Shown here one piece after another: positions 1 through 8,068 of a stretch of DNA of 64,000 nt. Both the position numbers and the translations under genes were made by a program. Every line of letters begins with the position of its first letter. Within the stretch, counting starts at the first letter, position 1. Source of the DNA: Chryseobacterium paludis. Lineage in GTDB: Bacteria > Bacteroidota > Bacteroidia > Flavobacteriales > Weeksellaceae. The DNA lies in assembly GCF_025403485.1 (NCBI RefSeq), contig NZ_CP099966.1:2356001-2420000 (forward strand), in the 5' to 3' direction. Under the pieces are notes generated by a model. It had not been told where the DNA came from and did no database searches. It saw only the letters and a list, made by a program, of their open reading frames with translations.

Positions 1-79
1 AGCGTTTATCCTTAAAAAGATATAATTGAGTATATTCGTCTTGAGAATTAAAACCTGATCCAAATAAAAGACTAAAACC

Positions 80-682
80 ATGGGAATATTTGACTTCATG
101 AAAAAGAAGGCAGGAAAAAAACTTCCGCCGGCAGAACAATATCTGAATCATCTTGACCGTATTTTTCAGCAAGAACCTGAATTGTATATGGAGAAAAGCC
201 TCATAGAAGGTATTCCGGGTGTCACTACTATTGTGTATCGGGACATTCCTAAAAAAGGATATACAACAGCTTTCACTTATGGATTGTCATTGGTTCAGCA
301 TCCTGCCTGGAAAGTAGGCAGAGCAGAACTTTGCATTTCTGTCAGTTCACCTCGCTTAGATTGGGCGCAAGCTATGGGATATATTGCGAATAAACTTCGT
401 GGAGACTGTCCTTTTTCTTATGGCCAACTTATCAATTTCGAAGAAAAGATAAGTGACGATTCTGAAATGGACGCATTTTTTATCTTTGCACCAAGTACAA
501 TTGATAAAGAAGACTATCTGCACATCGACATCGGAGCAGATTATAAGGTAAGTATCGCAAGTCTTTATCCGATGTACTCAGATGAGATCGAAGTTTATGA
601 AAATATTGGTCTTGAAAAATTCTGGCATCATCCTAATTTTGATAATTATAAAGTGGACAGGAAGAAAATTAAAGGTGAATAA
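80..682 (+). CDS. SUFU (suppressor of fused)-family protein, possible immunity protein
   Basis: This 200-residue cytosolic protein has no signal peptide or membrane segment. The central part, with a TTFTYGLS-like region at about residues 60-70 and a run through residues 75-150, resembles the bacterial SUFU domain, which is widespread as an immunity protein in polymorphic toxin systems. That family link is from memory of its sequence style. The ATG at 80 follows about 80 bases with no assignable gene. The next gene starts 9 bases after its stop, so the two are probably co-transcribed. A stand-alone SUFU gene about 5 kb from a T6SS toxin cluster could be an orphan immunity gene, but no cognate toxin is visible in the window. 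Confidence 0.7.
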   Translation: MGIFDFMKKKAGKKLPPAEQYLNHLDRIFQQEPELYMEKSLIEGIPGVTTIVYRDIPKKGYTTAFTYGLSLVQHPAWKVGRAELCISVSSPRLDWAQAMGYIANKLRGDCPFSYGQLINFEEKISDDSEMDAFFIFAPSTIDKEDYLHIDIGADYKVSIASLYPMYSDEIEVYENIGLEKFWHHPNFDNYKVDRKKIKGE

Positions 683-691
683 AAAGTAGGT

Positions 692-988
692 ATGAAAATA
701 CATCATTATGGATTTTGGATTTTTAAAGAAGGTCTCTTTGATCTTCTTGACTTTTTTCATAGAAAAATTAACTTACCCCTTACTGTCGATAATGAATTGG
801 TCAAATATGAACTCCATTACACCGATGGCGAACAAAACCTTTGGTTTACACTTTTAATACATGATGTAATAACAATCAAAATAGCAAAAGATTCGAATGA
901 TAGGGATATTATATTTTTTAATATTGAGTATACAGATCTTGTAATCAGAGAGATTAAGGATTTGGAAGAATTTATAAATTCAAAGTAA
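692..988 (+). CDS. Small protein of unknown function
   Basis: A 98-residue acidic protein without signal peptide or clear transmembrane helix. I do not recognise a family. It starts 9 bases after the SUFU-family gene with a purine-rich stretch (agtagg) before the ATG, so the pair is probably an operon. Small size, acidic charge and pairing with a SUFU protein suggest an immunity-type protein, which is only an inference. The coding frame is continuous, and the next gene has its own promoter just downstream. Confidence 0.55.
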   Translation: MKIHHYGFWIFKEGLFDLLDFFHRKINLPLTVDNELVKYELHYTDGEQNLWFTLLIHDVITIKIAKDSNDRDIIFFNIEYTDLVIREIKDLEEFINSK

Positions 989-1007
989 ATGGATCTCAAT
1001 GATTTCT

Positions 1008-1015
1008 TATCTTTG
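1008..1015 (+). promoter_or_regulatory. -7 box (TATCTTTG) of the LysE-type exporter gene
   Basis: TATCTTTG matches the Bacteroidota consensus TAnnTTTG and lies 9 bases before the ATG at 1025. No good -33 TTTG is visible. Confidence 0.6.
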
Positions 1016-1024
1016 CAATAAATT

Positions 1025-1660
1025 ATGATTCCTATCCATGATCTTTTCTTCTTTCTCTTAGCCGCGTTTATTTTGGTCATAAGTCCGGGACCTAATATGA
1101 TTTATCTGATTTCAAGATCCATTACACAAGGAAAAAAAGCGGGATTAACCTCACTTGCAGGTGTTGTCTGCGGTTTTTTATTTCACATTGTCATGGTTTC
1201 TTTTGGACTAACTGCAGTGTTGTTTGCTGTACCTTATGCTTATATCGTTTTAAAAATTCTGGGAACAATATATCTTTTATATCTCGCTTACCAGGCTATT
1301 AAACCAAACGGTAAAAATATCTTTGAAGTAGATAAAAATATGACAGCAGATGGACCTAAAAAATTATTTGCAGTCGGTTTCTTAACGAATGTTCTCAATC
1401 CAAAAGTAGCTGTTTTCTATCTGTCCTTTTTTCCTCAGTTTATAAAACCTCAGTACGGTTCTATCTTTACACAAAGCTTAGAGCTTGGATTAATACAGAT
1501 TTTCACAAGTTTTACGGTCAATTTCATTATTGTTTTAACGGCAGCAAAGGCAGCTTCATTTTTTGCTAAAAATCCTATCTGGATCAAAGTGCAAAAATGG
1601 TTTATGGCGAGTGTGCTTACCTTTCTTGCTGTGAAAATGGCGTTTTCGAAAGCGAAATAG
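1025..1660 (+). CDS. LysE/RhtB family amino-acid exporter
   Basis: A 211-residue inner-membrane protein with about six hydrophobic helices. The first helix ends in the family hallmark ISPGPN at about residues 19-24, followed by a basic GKKAGL loop, typical of LysE/RhtB/LeuE exporters that pump amino acids or derivatives out of the cell. Length matches the family (about 205-215). It has its own TAnnTTTG promoter and a strong terminator directly downstream, so it is probably monocistronic. The substrate cannot be read from sequence. Confidence 0.9.
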   Translation: MIPIHDLFFFLLAAFILVISPGPNMIYLISRSITQGKKAGLTSLAGVVCGFLFHIVMVSFGLTAVLFAVPYAYIVLKILGTIYLLYLAYQAIKPNGKNIFEVDKNMTADGPKKLFAVGFLTNVLNPKVAVFYLSFFPQFIKPQYGSIFTQSLELGLIQIFTSFTVNFIIVLTAAKAASFFAKNPIWIKVQKWFMASVLTFLAVKMAFSKAK

Positions 1661-1687
1661 AAAGAAGGCTCTTAGAATTCTTAATAG

Positions 1688-1712
1688 TTATGGGAACCCG
1701 TAATTTTTTTTT
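1688..1712 (+). terminator. Rho-independent terminator after the LysE-type gene
   Basis: A 7-bp stem (TTATGGG / CCCGTAA with one G-T pair) is followed by nine T residues. Confidence 0.75.
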
Positions 1713-1750
1713 GATTTCAAGATATTTTTGAGCATTGAAAAATAAGAATT

Positions 1751-2312
1751 ATGTCATCAATTAAGTGCCCAAAATGTCAAAGTAACATAAATGACACCAT
1801 AACCCAATGTACCAATTGTGGTTATTTCATTAAAAGTCATTTAGTAAATACAAATGTTCAAAATCCGGATCAAATAAAGAAACAAAGTAATGGATGTGGT
1901 ATTGTTGTGTTACTCTTCTTTGGATTTTTGTTTTTATTTTTTTTAATAAAACAGTGTTCGAAGGCAGAAAATAACATAGATTATTCCAGCAAAATTGACA
2001 CTAAACTATCAAAAGAGGATAGTATTAAAAATCAAGCAAGAATTGATAGTATAGGTAGAAAAGAAAAAGCCGAAGAAGAAAAGTTCTTGAAAACAAAGGC
2101 CGGAATGGTCAAAAGAAGATTGTAAGAACATTTCTGAACGTAAGATCTGGATTGGAATGCATTATGAAATGCTTGTTTACATGAGGGGAAGGCCTGATAA
2201 TGTAAATACTTCAAATTATGGAGATGGACAAAACTATCAAGCTTGTTGGCATGACTATGATCCTTCTTGTTTTTACTTTGATGAAAGCCAAATCATTACT
2301 TCTTACAACTAA
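1751..2312 (+). pseudogene. Zinc-ribbon membrane protein gene broken by a frameshift near 2100
   Basis: The reading frame from 1751 encodes an N-terminal zinc ribbon (CPKC at residues 7-10 and CTNC at about 21-24), a transmembrane helix at about residues 49-66 and a charged helix. It then stops at 2123-2125 after an out-of-place tail. In the +1 frame an open stretch runs from about 2100 to a TAA at 2310-2312. It reads PEWSKEDC..IWIGM, YMRGRPD and CWHDYDPSCFY, which resembles the conserved C-terminal domain of Bacteroidota proteins of this type (from memory). The junction lies just after a KTKAG segment. By comparison with such proteins a few codons also seem to be missing there, so a small deletion is likelier than a single-base error. 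The hairpin at 2401-2423 then ends the unit. Confidence 0.8.
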
Positions 2313-2400
2313 AGCTCAGACGTTATACGAACAGAGCATATTGATCAAAAGCTATTAATAAATAGATGTTCACAGTACCTCAGTCCAATATAAAAGAAAA

Positions 2401-2429
2401 AATGCTGAATAAACTTCAGCATTTTTTAT
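2401..2429. terminator. Bidirectional terminator between the pseudogene and polA
   Basis: AATGCTGAA (2401-2409), a 5-base loop and TTCAGCATT (2415-2423), flanked by A-run and T-run. It can end transcription from both the plus-strand pseudogene and minus-strand polA. Confidence 0.8.
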
Positions 2430-2449
2430 ATCATTAATGGAACTTAATT

Positions 2450-5275
2450 TTAATGTGCTTCCAGCCAGTTGTTCCCTACTCCAACTTCAACCAATAAAGG
2501 AACCTGTGTTTCAATGGCACTTTCCATTTCTGTTTTGATTAGTTTTGAAGCAACTTCAATCTCGTCAATTGGAGATTCAAATACCAATTCGTCATGTACC
2601 TGAAGTAACATTCTGGTCTTAAGTTTTTGTTGGTCCAGTTGCTGATCAATTTTGATCATTGCCATCTTTACTACATCAGCTGCACTTCCTTGTACTGGAG
2701 CATTAACAGCATTTCTTTCTGCGTGGCCTCGTACAACGAAATTGTTAGAGTTGATATCTTTTAGGTGGCGTTTTCTGCCTAAAATAGTTTCCACATAACC
2801 TATCTCACGTGCGTTTTTCACCTGCTCGGCCATATATTCTTTCAACTTTGGATAGGTCTCAAAATAGGCCTCGATCATCTGCTTAGCTTCTGATCTTGAT
2901 AAGCCAGTTTGTTCAGCCAATGCAAAAGCACCCTGACCATAGATGATTCCAAAGTTTACCGTTTTAGCCTGACTTCTTTGTGTTTTTGAAACTTCCTCTA
3001 AAGGAATTTTAAACAATTTTGCCGCTGTAGAAGCGTGAATATCTTCACCATCCTGGAATGCTTTGATCATATTATCTTCCCCGGAAATTTCAGCGATTAA
3101 ACGAAGTTCAATCTGTGAATAATCGGCAGAGATAATTTTCTTTCCTTCTCCTGAAACAAATGCTCCACGAATTTGTTGTCCTCTCAGGGTTCTGATCGGA
3201 ATATTCTGCAAATTCGGATTCACACTTGCCAAACGACCTGTTGCCGCAGTTGTCTGAGAGAAATTGGTATGTACACGCTCATCCTTATCAATCTGAGATG
3301 GCAACGCATCTACATACGTTGATTTCAGTTTCTGATAAGTTCTGTATTCAAGGATATATTTTATAATTTCATGCTTTGAAGACAACTTTTGTAAAACATC
3401 TTCAGAAGTTGCATACTGTCCGGTTTTAGTTTTCTTAGCTTTTGGATCGAGCTGCATTTTTTCAAATAAAATTTCACCCAATTGTTTTGGCGAGTTCATA
3501 TTGAATTCTTCACCAGAAAATTCAAAAATCTTAGACTCTAATTCTCTTAGATCATTTTCTAAATCAATACTTTCCTGAGCCAGCCACTTTTCATCGAGAG
3601 AAATTCCTTCAAGTTCCATTTTAGCTAAAACTTCCATCAAAGGCATTTCTATTTTAAAGAACAGATCTTCCAGATTCTCTTTCTTCAATTGGGGAGCAAA
3701 AAGTTCATACAACTGGAAAGTAACATCTGCATCTTCCGCAGCATAATCCGTTTGTGTCCTTAAATCAGCATCCCTGAAAGTTCCCTGATTTTTCCCTTTC
3801 TTTCCGATAATGGTTTCAATAGAAACTGGCTTATAATTTAAGTACACCTCTGAAAGATAATCCATTCCATGTCTCCCATCCGGACTCAGAAGATAATGGG
3901 CAATCATCGTATCGAACATTGCTCCTTTTACAGTGATGTCATATTGTTTTAAAATTTTATAATCGAATTTCAGATTATGGGCTACTTTCAGTAAATCTTC
4001 TTTCTCAAAAAACGGTCTGAAAATCTCCAATGTCTGTAGCACCTCACCTTTATCTTCTGACAAAGGAATATAATAGGCCAATCCTTTTTTATAGGAGAAG
4101 CTCATTCCTACCAATTCAGCTTCCAACTCGTTTAAAGAAGTTGTTTCTGTATCGAAACAAACCACTCTTTGTTTCAATAAATTATTAACAAGAATTTTTT
4201 GAGCTTTTGGATTATCGACGAATTGATATAAGTGCTCATTATGTTCTATAGTTGCTTTTGTAGAAGTTGCCTGATCGAGCTCTTCATAAGTAGCAAACAG
4301 ATCAAGCTGGGTAACCTGACCTTTAACAATAGTTCCTTTTGATGTTTCAGATACCTCAACCTCTGCGACTACTACAGTTTCTGTAGGAGCAAAAGCACGA
4401 TACAGATTTTCATACAATCTTCTGAATTCTATTTCATCAAAAACTTGTTTTACTTTTTCAAAATCCGGAGTTTCAAGGTCGTATTGTTCCTGATGGAATT
4501 CGATTGGAGCATCACAAATAATGGTCGCTAATTTTTTAGATAAAATTCCTCTTTCTGCCGAAGCTTCTATTTTCTCTTTTAATTTTCCTTTTAACTGATG
4601 AGTATTAGCCAGAAGGTTTTCAATGCTTCCATATTCTTTAAGGAATTTCATAGCTGTTTTTTCTCCTACCCCTTCCAATCCCGGAATATTATCCACAGCA
4701 TCACCCATCATCGCAAGAAAATCAATGACTTGTTTTGGATCTTCAATTTCATATTTGGCTTTCACTTCCTCTACACCCAGAATTTCAATATCTCCACCTT
4801 TTAAACCCGGTTTATAGATTTTAATTTTATCTGTAACCAGTTGGGCAAAGTCTTTATCAGGAGTTACCATGAAAGTAGTATATCCTTCTTTTTCCGCTTT
4901 ACAAGCAATAGTCCCGATCACATCATCAGCTTCGTAACCTTCTACTCCTAAATTAGGAATATGCATCGCTTCTAAAATCTTATGGATATATGGAACAGCA
5001 ATTTTAATAGCTTCCGGAGTTTCACTTCGATTGGCTTTATAGTCGGCATAATCATCAGTTCTTACACTTGCTTTTCCAACATCAAACACAACGGCTAAAT
5101 GGGATGGTTTTTCTCTTCTGATCAATTCGATCAAAGAATTGGTAAAACCAAAAATAGCAGAAGTATCTACTCCCGTACTCGTTAGCCTTGGATTTCTAAT
5201 TAATGCGTAATATCCTCTGAAAATCATCGCATAAGCATCGATGAGAAATAACCTTTTATCTTGAGTTGCGTCCAT
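2450..5275 (-). CDS. polA: DNA polymerase I
   Basis: A 941-residue DNA repair and Okazaki-fragment polymerase with all three domains. The 5'-3' exonuclease occupies about 1-290 (LFLIDAYAMIFR start; a DAVDNIPGLEGVGEKTA helix-hairpin-helix). The 3'-5' exonuclease (about 345-530) keeps FDTETT, HNLKFDY and YAAEDAD, so proofreading looks intact. The polymerase domain has motif A (SADYSQIELR), motif B (KTVNFGIIYGQG) and motif C (VHDELV, about residue 892). I chose the ATG at 5275. The upstream in-frame ATG at 5293 falls inside the TATATTTG -7 box at 5291-5298 and would add six residues that do not look conserved. It is transcribed alone, ending at the 2401 hairpin. Confidence 0.98.
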   Translation of the reverse strand: MDATQDKRLFLIDAYAMIFRGYYALIRNPRLTSTGVDTSAIFGFTNSLIELIRREKPSHLAVVFDVGKASVRTDDYADYKANRSETPEAIKIAVPYIHKILEAMHIPNLGVEGYEADDVIGTIACKAEKEGYTTFMVTPDKDFAQLVTDKIKIYKPGLKGGDIEILGVEEVKAKYEIEDPKQVIDFLAMMGDAVDNIPGLEGVGEKTAMKFLKEYGSIENLLANTHQLKGKLKEKIEASAERGILSKKLATIICDAPIEFHQEQYDLETPDFEKVKQVFDEIEFRRLYENLYRAFAPTETVVVAEVEVSETSKGTIVKGQVTQLDLFATYEELDQATSTKATIEHNEHLYQFVDNPKAQKILVNNLLKQRVVCFDTETTSLNELEAELVGMSFSYKKGLAYYIPLSEDKGEVLQTLEIFRPFFEKEDLLKVAHNLKFDYKILKQYDITVKGAMFDTMIAHYLLSPDGRHGMDYLSEVYLNYKPVSIETIIGKKGKNQGTFRDADLRTQTDYAAEDADVTFQLYELFAPQLKKENLEDLFFKIEMPLMEVLAKMELEGISLDEKWLAQESIDLENDLRELESKIFEFSGEEFNMNSPKQLGEILFEKMQLDPKAKKTKTGQYATSEDVLQKLSSKHEIIKYILEYRTYQKLKSTYVDALPSQIDKDERVHTNFSQTTAATGRLASVNPNLQNIPIRTLRGQQIRGAFVSGEGKKIISADYSQIELRLIAEISGEDNMIKAFQDGEDIHASTAAKLFKIPLEEVSKTQRSQAKTVNFGIIYGQGAFALAEQTGLSRSEAKQMIEAYFETYPKLKEYMAEQVKNAREIGYVETILGRKRHLKDINSNNFVVRGHAERNAVNAPVQGSAADVVKMAMIKIDQQLDQQKLKTRMLLQVHDELVFESPIDEIEVASKLIKTEMESAIETQVPLLVEVGVGNNWLEAH

Positions 5276-5290
5276 ATTTTCTATAATGAA

Positions 5291-5298
5291 CAAATATA
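5291..5298 (-). promoter_or_regulatory. -7 box of polA (TATATTTG)
   Basis: Perfect TAnnTTTG on the minus strand, 15 bases upstream of the chosen polA ATG. It implies a very short leader and excludes the ATG at 5293. Confidence 0.65.
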
Positions 5299-5344
5299 AG
5301 AAAATAGGAATATTTATGTTCTACAATTTGAGTTTTAAAAAATA

Positions 5345-5373
5345 AAAAAAAGACCTTAAATGAGATCTTTTTA
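5345..5373 (-). terminator. Probable terminator at the end of the vgrG/toxin operon
   Basis: AAAAAGA..TCTTTTT arms around a short interrupted stem, with T-rich flank on the minus strand. It is weak but correctly placed, 16 bases after the stop of the last immunity gene. Confidence 0.5.
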
Positions 5374-5388
5374 TTTAATTCTTCTTCC

Positions 5389-5910
5389 TTATGGATTGTA
5401 ATTCAGATATGGATTATTGATTTTAAATTCATAATTAAATAGTTCCTCATTGGAAAGTTTTAAAAGGCCTTTAATATACTCAGGCAAAGATTCACCAAAT
5501 TTGTTATTATAGGAACTCGTTTCCTGAATAGCACCGTTGCTCATTTCTACCGATTTAAGATAATCATTATTATAAACTATACTGACTACTGCTATGTTCC
5601 CATTTTCATCATATTCTTTTGAAATACCAAACATCACGTTTCCTCTGTTTTCATTGGTTTGTTCTATATCCCCGTTTGAATTATAAAGATGCTCAATTCC
5701 ATTTTTATAGCCATTCTTATATTCAGCCTCAGATTCTATATCATCATTAAATCTCACATAAATCTCACCAGTAAAAGGTTTTTTGAATTCTTCATCTAAA
5801 AAATAGATAGCATATCCGTTAATATCATTTTTAGTGTATAAACGGTCATCAATATCTTCAAATCTGAATTCTACATTATTATTAATCATAAATTTATTAA
5901 TTATGTCCAT
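5389..5910 (-). CDS. MORN-repeat-like protein, putative immunity protein of the deaminase-like toxin
   Basis: A 173-residue acidic cytosolic protein with repeated YxNGxxxG-type strands (for example EYKNGYKNGIEHLY at about 64-77 and KEYDENGN at about 99-106), as in MORN/YwqK-type repeat proteins. The ATG overlaps the last 14 bases of the upstream toxin gene, a sign of tight translational coupling. Position directly after a toxin and acidic, repeat-based make-up fit an immunity role; this is inferred from context. It is the last gene of the minus-strand operon. YwqK-like MORN proteins are often labelled antitoxins in databases, which is consistent but not proof. Confidence 0.7.
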   Translation of the reverse strand: MDIINKFMINNNVEFRFEDIDDRLYTKNDINGYAIYFLDEEFKKPFTGEIYVRFNDDIESEAEYKNGYKNGIEHLYNSNGDIEQTNENRGNVMFGISKEYDENGNIAVVSIVYNNDYLKSVEMSNGAIQETSSYNNKFGESLPEYIKGLLKLSNEELFNYEFKINNPYLNYNP

Positions 5911-7555
5911 GGGTGTTTATTCCATCAGTTAAGAATCCACAATGTGGGCATCTTACTTTAGGCGGTGGCGTTCCGCCATTATTTTTAATCGCATTATTTT
6001 GTAAATCTCTATTATGAAGATCCATCTCTCTGATTGAATTTTCATCCACTGGAAGCCCTGCTTCTCGTCTAGCTTTTAACGCCTGATCATAAGCTCTGAT
6101 TTCTGAATGTGCGGCCAATCTGTTGTCGGCGGTTTCAGGAAGTTCTATCTCACCATTTTTAATTTTAGCCTCATATTCTGCGACTTTCTGTTTAATAAGT
6201 GGATCAGCACCTCCTAATTCTGGAGGATCACTTAGCCATTTTTCATAGGCAGCTTTACCTGTAACATTATTTTTAAAGTTTTGTCCATAAAAAGTTTTTC
6301 CAGTCACCGGATCATATACTCCGGATAAACAAGGCCCCCTTTCTTTCGCACTTTGAGTTTCTACAATTTCTTTAGCCTTAGCTTCAGTATCTGCTATTAA
6401 TTTGTCACTTGGTTTTTGAGGGGTGCTTTCATAAGCATCTCCTTTTTTGTTTTCTCCAGAATTATTATGTCCTTCATCTCCTTGACCCTTATTTCCATTT
6501 GCACCCTCATCTTCTGGAGTCTTATTTCCTTCTTCTTTTGGCTGTCCTTCCTCTTCAGGGCTTTGATTTCCATCTTCATCTTTTGGTTGGCCTTCATCTT
6601 TATTGGTATTGTTACCATCTTTATCAGAAGGTGTATTTCCATCTTTATCACCCCCTGTATTAGGCTCTTCAATGGGAGCAGGTCCTTTTGCCCGTATATT
6701 AAGCAAATATAAGAAAAGAAGATAATCTGATGGATGTGCCTGTCCTGAAAATATACGCTTTCCCATACCTATTTCCGGTACGCCTCCGTTAACTAAAGCG
6801 GCTCCGGCATCTCCGGCATCCTGTACATTTCCATATGCGTGTTCATTGGCTAAAGAATTAAGTCCAAAAAGAGCTCTGCTTCCACCCCAGATCCCGGTGA
6901 AACTTCCGGCAACATTCGATAAAACACTTGAAAACGTTGGTGCTGCTATTGCTAATGATCCTCCAGCCAGACCTGATACCAGAAAACCTCCGGCACCGAC
7001 TGCAGCGCCACCCAGTGCACAGCCTGCTAATTGAGTAACATAGTTAAAACCTCCTAAAGCCAAAGCATGACCCCAGCTTTTTATCTCCGGAGCAAATTTT
7101 ACAACCCCTCCAATAGAACAGGTCATTGTTCTGTTTCCTGTAATACCCGGAGTACCTGTAAGAAGAAGGTTATCTTTACTTCCATCCCAGGTCCTGGCAG
7201 TAGCATTTTTTTGTCCACATTTCAATGCACCATCAACTGCGGCAATAACACCTCCAGCGACTCCTGCTGCGGCACCAATAGCCATCATTCCGATAAGACC
7301 AATGGCAGCAACTCCGCCTGTACCTACAATTAATGCTACAACAACCACAACGGCAACAGCCGTTAAAAGAGCTGCCCAAAGCATATTCTTTGTACATCCG
7401 AAATCTATCCAGCTGCTTGTAGCAGTATCTGCTACAGTAATGTAGACTTCGCCTGAACTTTTTTTATTACTTTTTCTGGTTCCTTGTAATTGAGCGGGCA
7501 TTGCTCCACTGGAACACATCCAGAAATCTTTTTCTGTGATAATTTTGTTTCCCAT
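5897..7555 (-). CDS. PAAR-like T6SS effector with C-terminal deaminase-like toxin domain
   Basis: A 552-residue modular effector. Residues about 1-165 form a PAAR-like (DUF4280-type) spike-tip domain with spaced Cys residues (MCSSGAMP, GCTK, KCGQ, TCSIGG) and a hydrophobic insertion at about 58-105. A second glycine-rich hydrophobic block follows at about 165-215, then a conserved region ending in NIRAKG at about 300. A Gly/Asn/Glu/Lys-rich linker runs to about 370. The toxin domain (405-552) has PCLSGVYD, an HSE motif (483-485) and CPHC (536-539). That is the zinc-binding H-x-E plus C-x-x-C layout of YwqJ-like nucleic-acid deaminase toxins. It has a good Shine-Dalgarno (GGTGA) and is followed by an overlapping putative immunity gene. 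Its N-terminal 290 residues are nearly identical to those of the effector at 8069. The deaminase call rests on motifs only. Confidence 0.82.
   Translation of the reverse strand: MGNKIITEKDFWMCSSGAMPAQLQGTRKSNKKSSGEVYITVADTATSSWIDFGCTKNMLWAALLTAVAVVVVVALIVGTGGVAAIGLIGMMAIGAAAGVAGGVIAAVDGALKCGQKNATARTWDGSKDNLLLTGTPGITGNRTMTCSIGGVVKFAPEIKSWGHALALGGFNYVTQLAGCALGGAAVGAGGFLVSGLAGGSLAIAAPTFSSVLSNVAGSFTGIWGGSRALFGLNSLANEHAYGNVQDAGDAGAALVNGGVPEIGMGKRIFSGQAHPSDYLLFLYLLNIRAKGPAPIEEPNTGGDKDGNTPSDKDGNNTNKDEGQPKDEDGNQSPEEEGQPKEEGNKTPEDEGANGNKGQGDEGHNNSGENKKGDAYESTPQKPSDKLIADTEAKAKEIVETQSAKERGPCLSGVYDPVTGKTFYGQNFKNNVTGKAAYEKWLSDPPELGGADPLIKQKVAEYEAKIKNGEIELPETADNRLAAHSEIRAYDQALKARREAGLPVDENSIREMDLHNRDLQNNAIKNNGGTPPPKVRCPHCGFLTDGINTHGHN
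6681..7555 (-). repeat. 875-bp direct repeat, copy A (PAAR-like delivery module)
   Basis: This stretch is nearly identical to 8793-9667 at a constant offset of 2112 bp. Identity covers the start codon through the NIRAKG codons, then the two genes diverge in linker and toxin. This is the pattern of module duplication or toxin-tip exchange by recombination. Confidence 0.9.
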
Positions 7556-7666
7556 TTCTGATCACCTTCCCCAATTAATGTTGTCTAAATTATATACAAT
7601 TTTATCCTATCACTTATCTGAATGCAGATAAATTTTATATTCAATTCTTCCAAATTTGCTATGTTA

Positions 7667-8062
7667 TTAGAAGATCAGACAATTCCTTACGTTCCCCAAG
7701 AACACTCTTTTATTAAGAAATTTTATTTTACTGTCTTCTATCTTATAAACGAGTCCAAAAGAATATCCGGAATCTTCATCTACATTATATACTTGAGAAA
7801 CGATGGCATCGAAACTGCCATCATTAAGTTTAATATTATTTTTATAGATCAAAACGACTGTTTCTTCACCGATGTCCTCTATTTCTTCTTCTGCCATTTC
7901 TATAGCTTCATCCAAAGAATCAGCTACCATTTTTTTGATACTTTTTTCACCAAAGTAAATAAACGGGGAGAAATTAATACCATTTTGAATATTTTCAATG
8001 GCTACTTCTTCTGCTTTTTCCACTTCAGACTGTAACTCTTGTTCTAAATCTTCGAATTCCAT
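7667..8062 (-). CDS. Putative immunity protein of the nuclease-like toxin
   Basis: A 131-residue, strongly acidic protein with no signal peptide. The first half is helical and Glu-rich, and the second half is probably beta-rich. I recognise no named family. It starts 6 bases after the stop of the toxin gene at 8069 and is followed by a 111-base gap before the next effector. Acidic charge and placement immediately after a DNase-like toxin fit a DNA-mimic-style cytosolic immunity protein, an inference from context. Confidence 0.65.
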   Translation of the reverse strand: MEFEDLEQELQSEVEKAEEVAIENIQNGINFSPFIYFGEKSIKKMVADSLDEAIEMAEEEIEDIGEETVVLIYKNNIKLNDGSFDAIVSQVYNVDEDSGYSFGLVYKIEDSKIKFLNKRVFLGNVRNCLIF

Positions 8063-8068
8063 GTGCCT

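Noticed and set aside
1..79. End of a gene upstream of the SUFU gene
   Set aside because: Short open frames exist on both strands, but none has enough sequence to support a call.
2094..2125. Programmed ribosomal frameshift as explanation for the zinc-ribbon gene
   Set aside because: No slippery heptamer or downstream structure is visible, and codons seem to be missing at the joint.
5275..5293. Longer polA start at 5293
   Set aside because: The ATG at 5293 lies inside the TATATTTG promoter box and adds residues not typical for the family.
6397..6672. Lys/Met-rich ORF inside the toxin linker on the minus strand
   Set aside because: It is a shadow frame of the Gly/Glu/Lys-rich linker of the effector at 5897.
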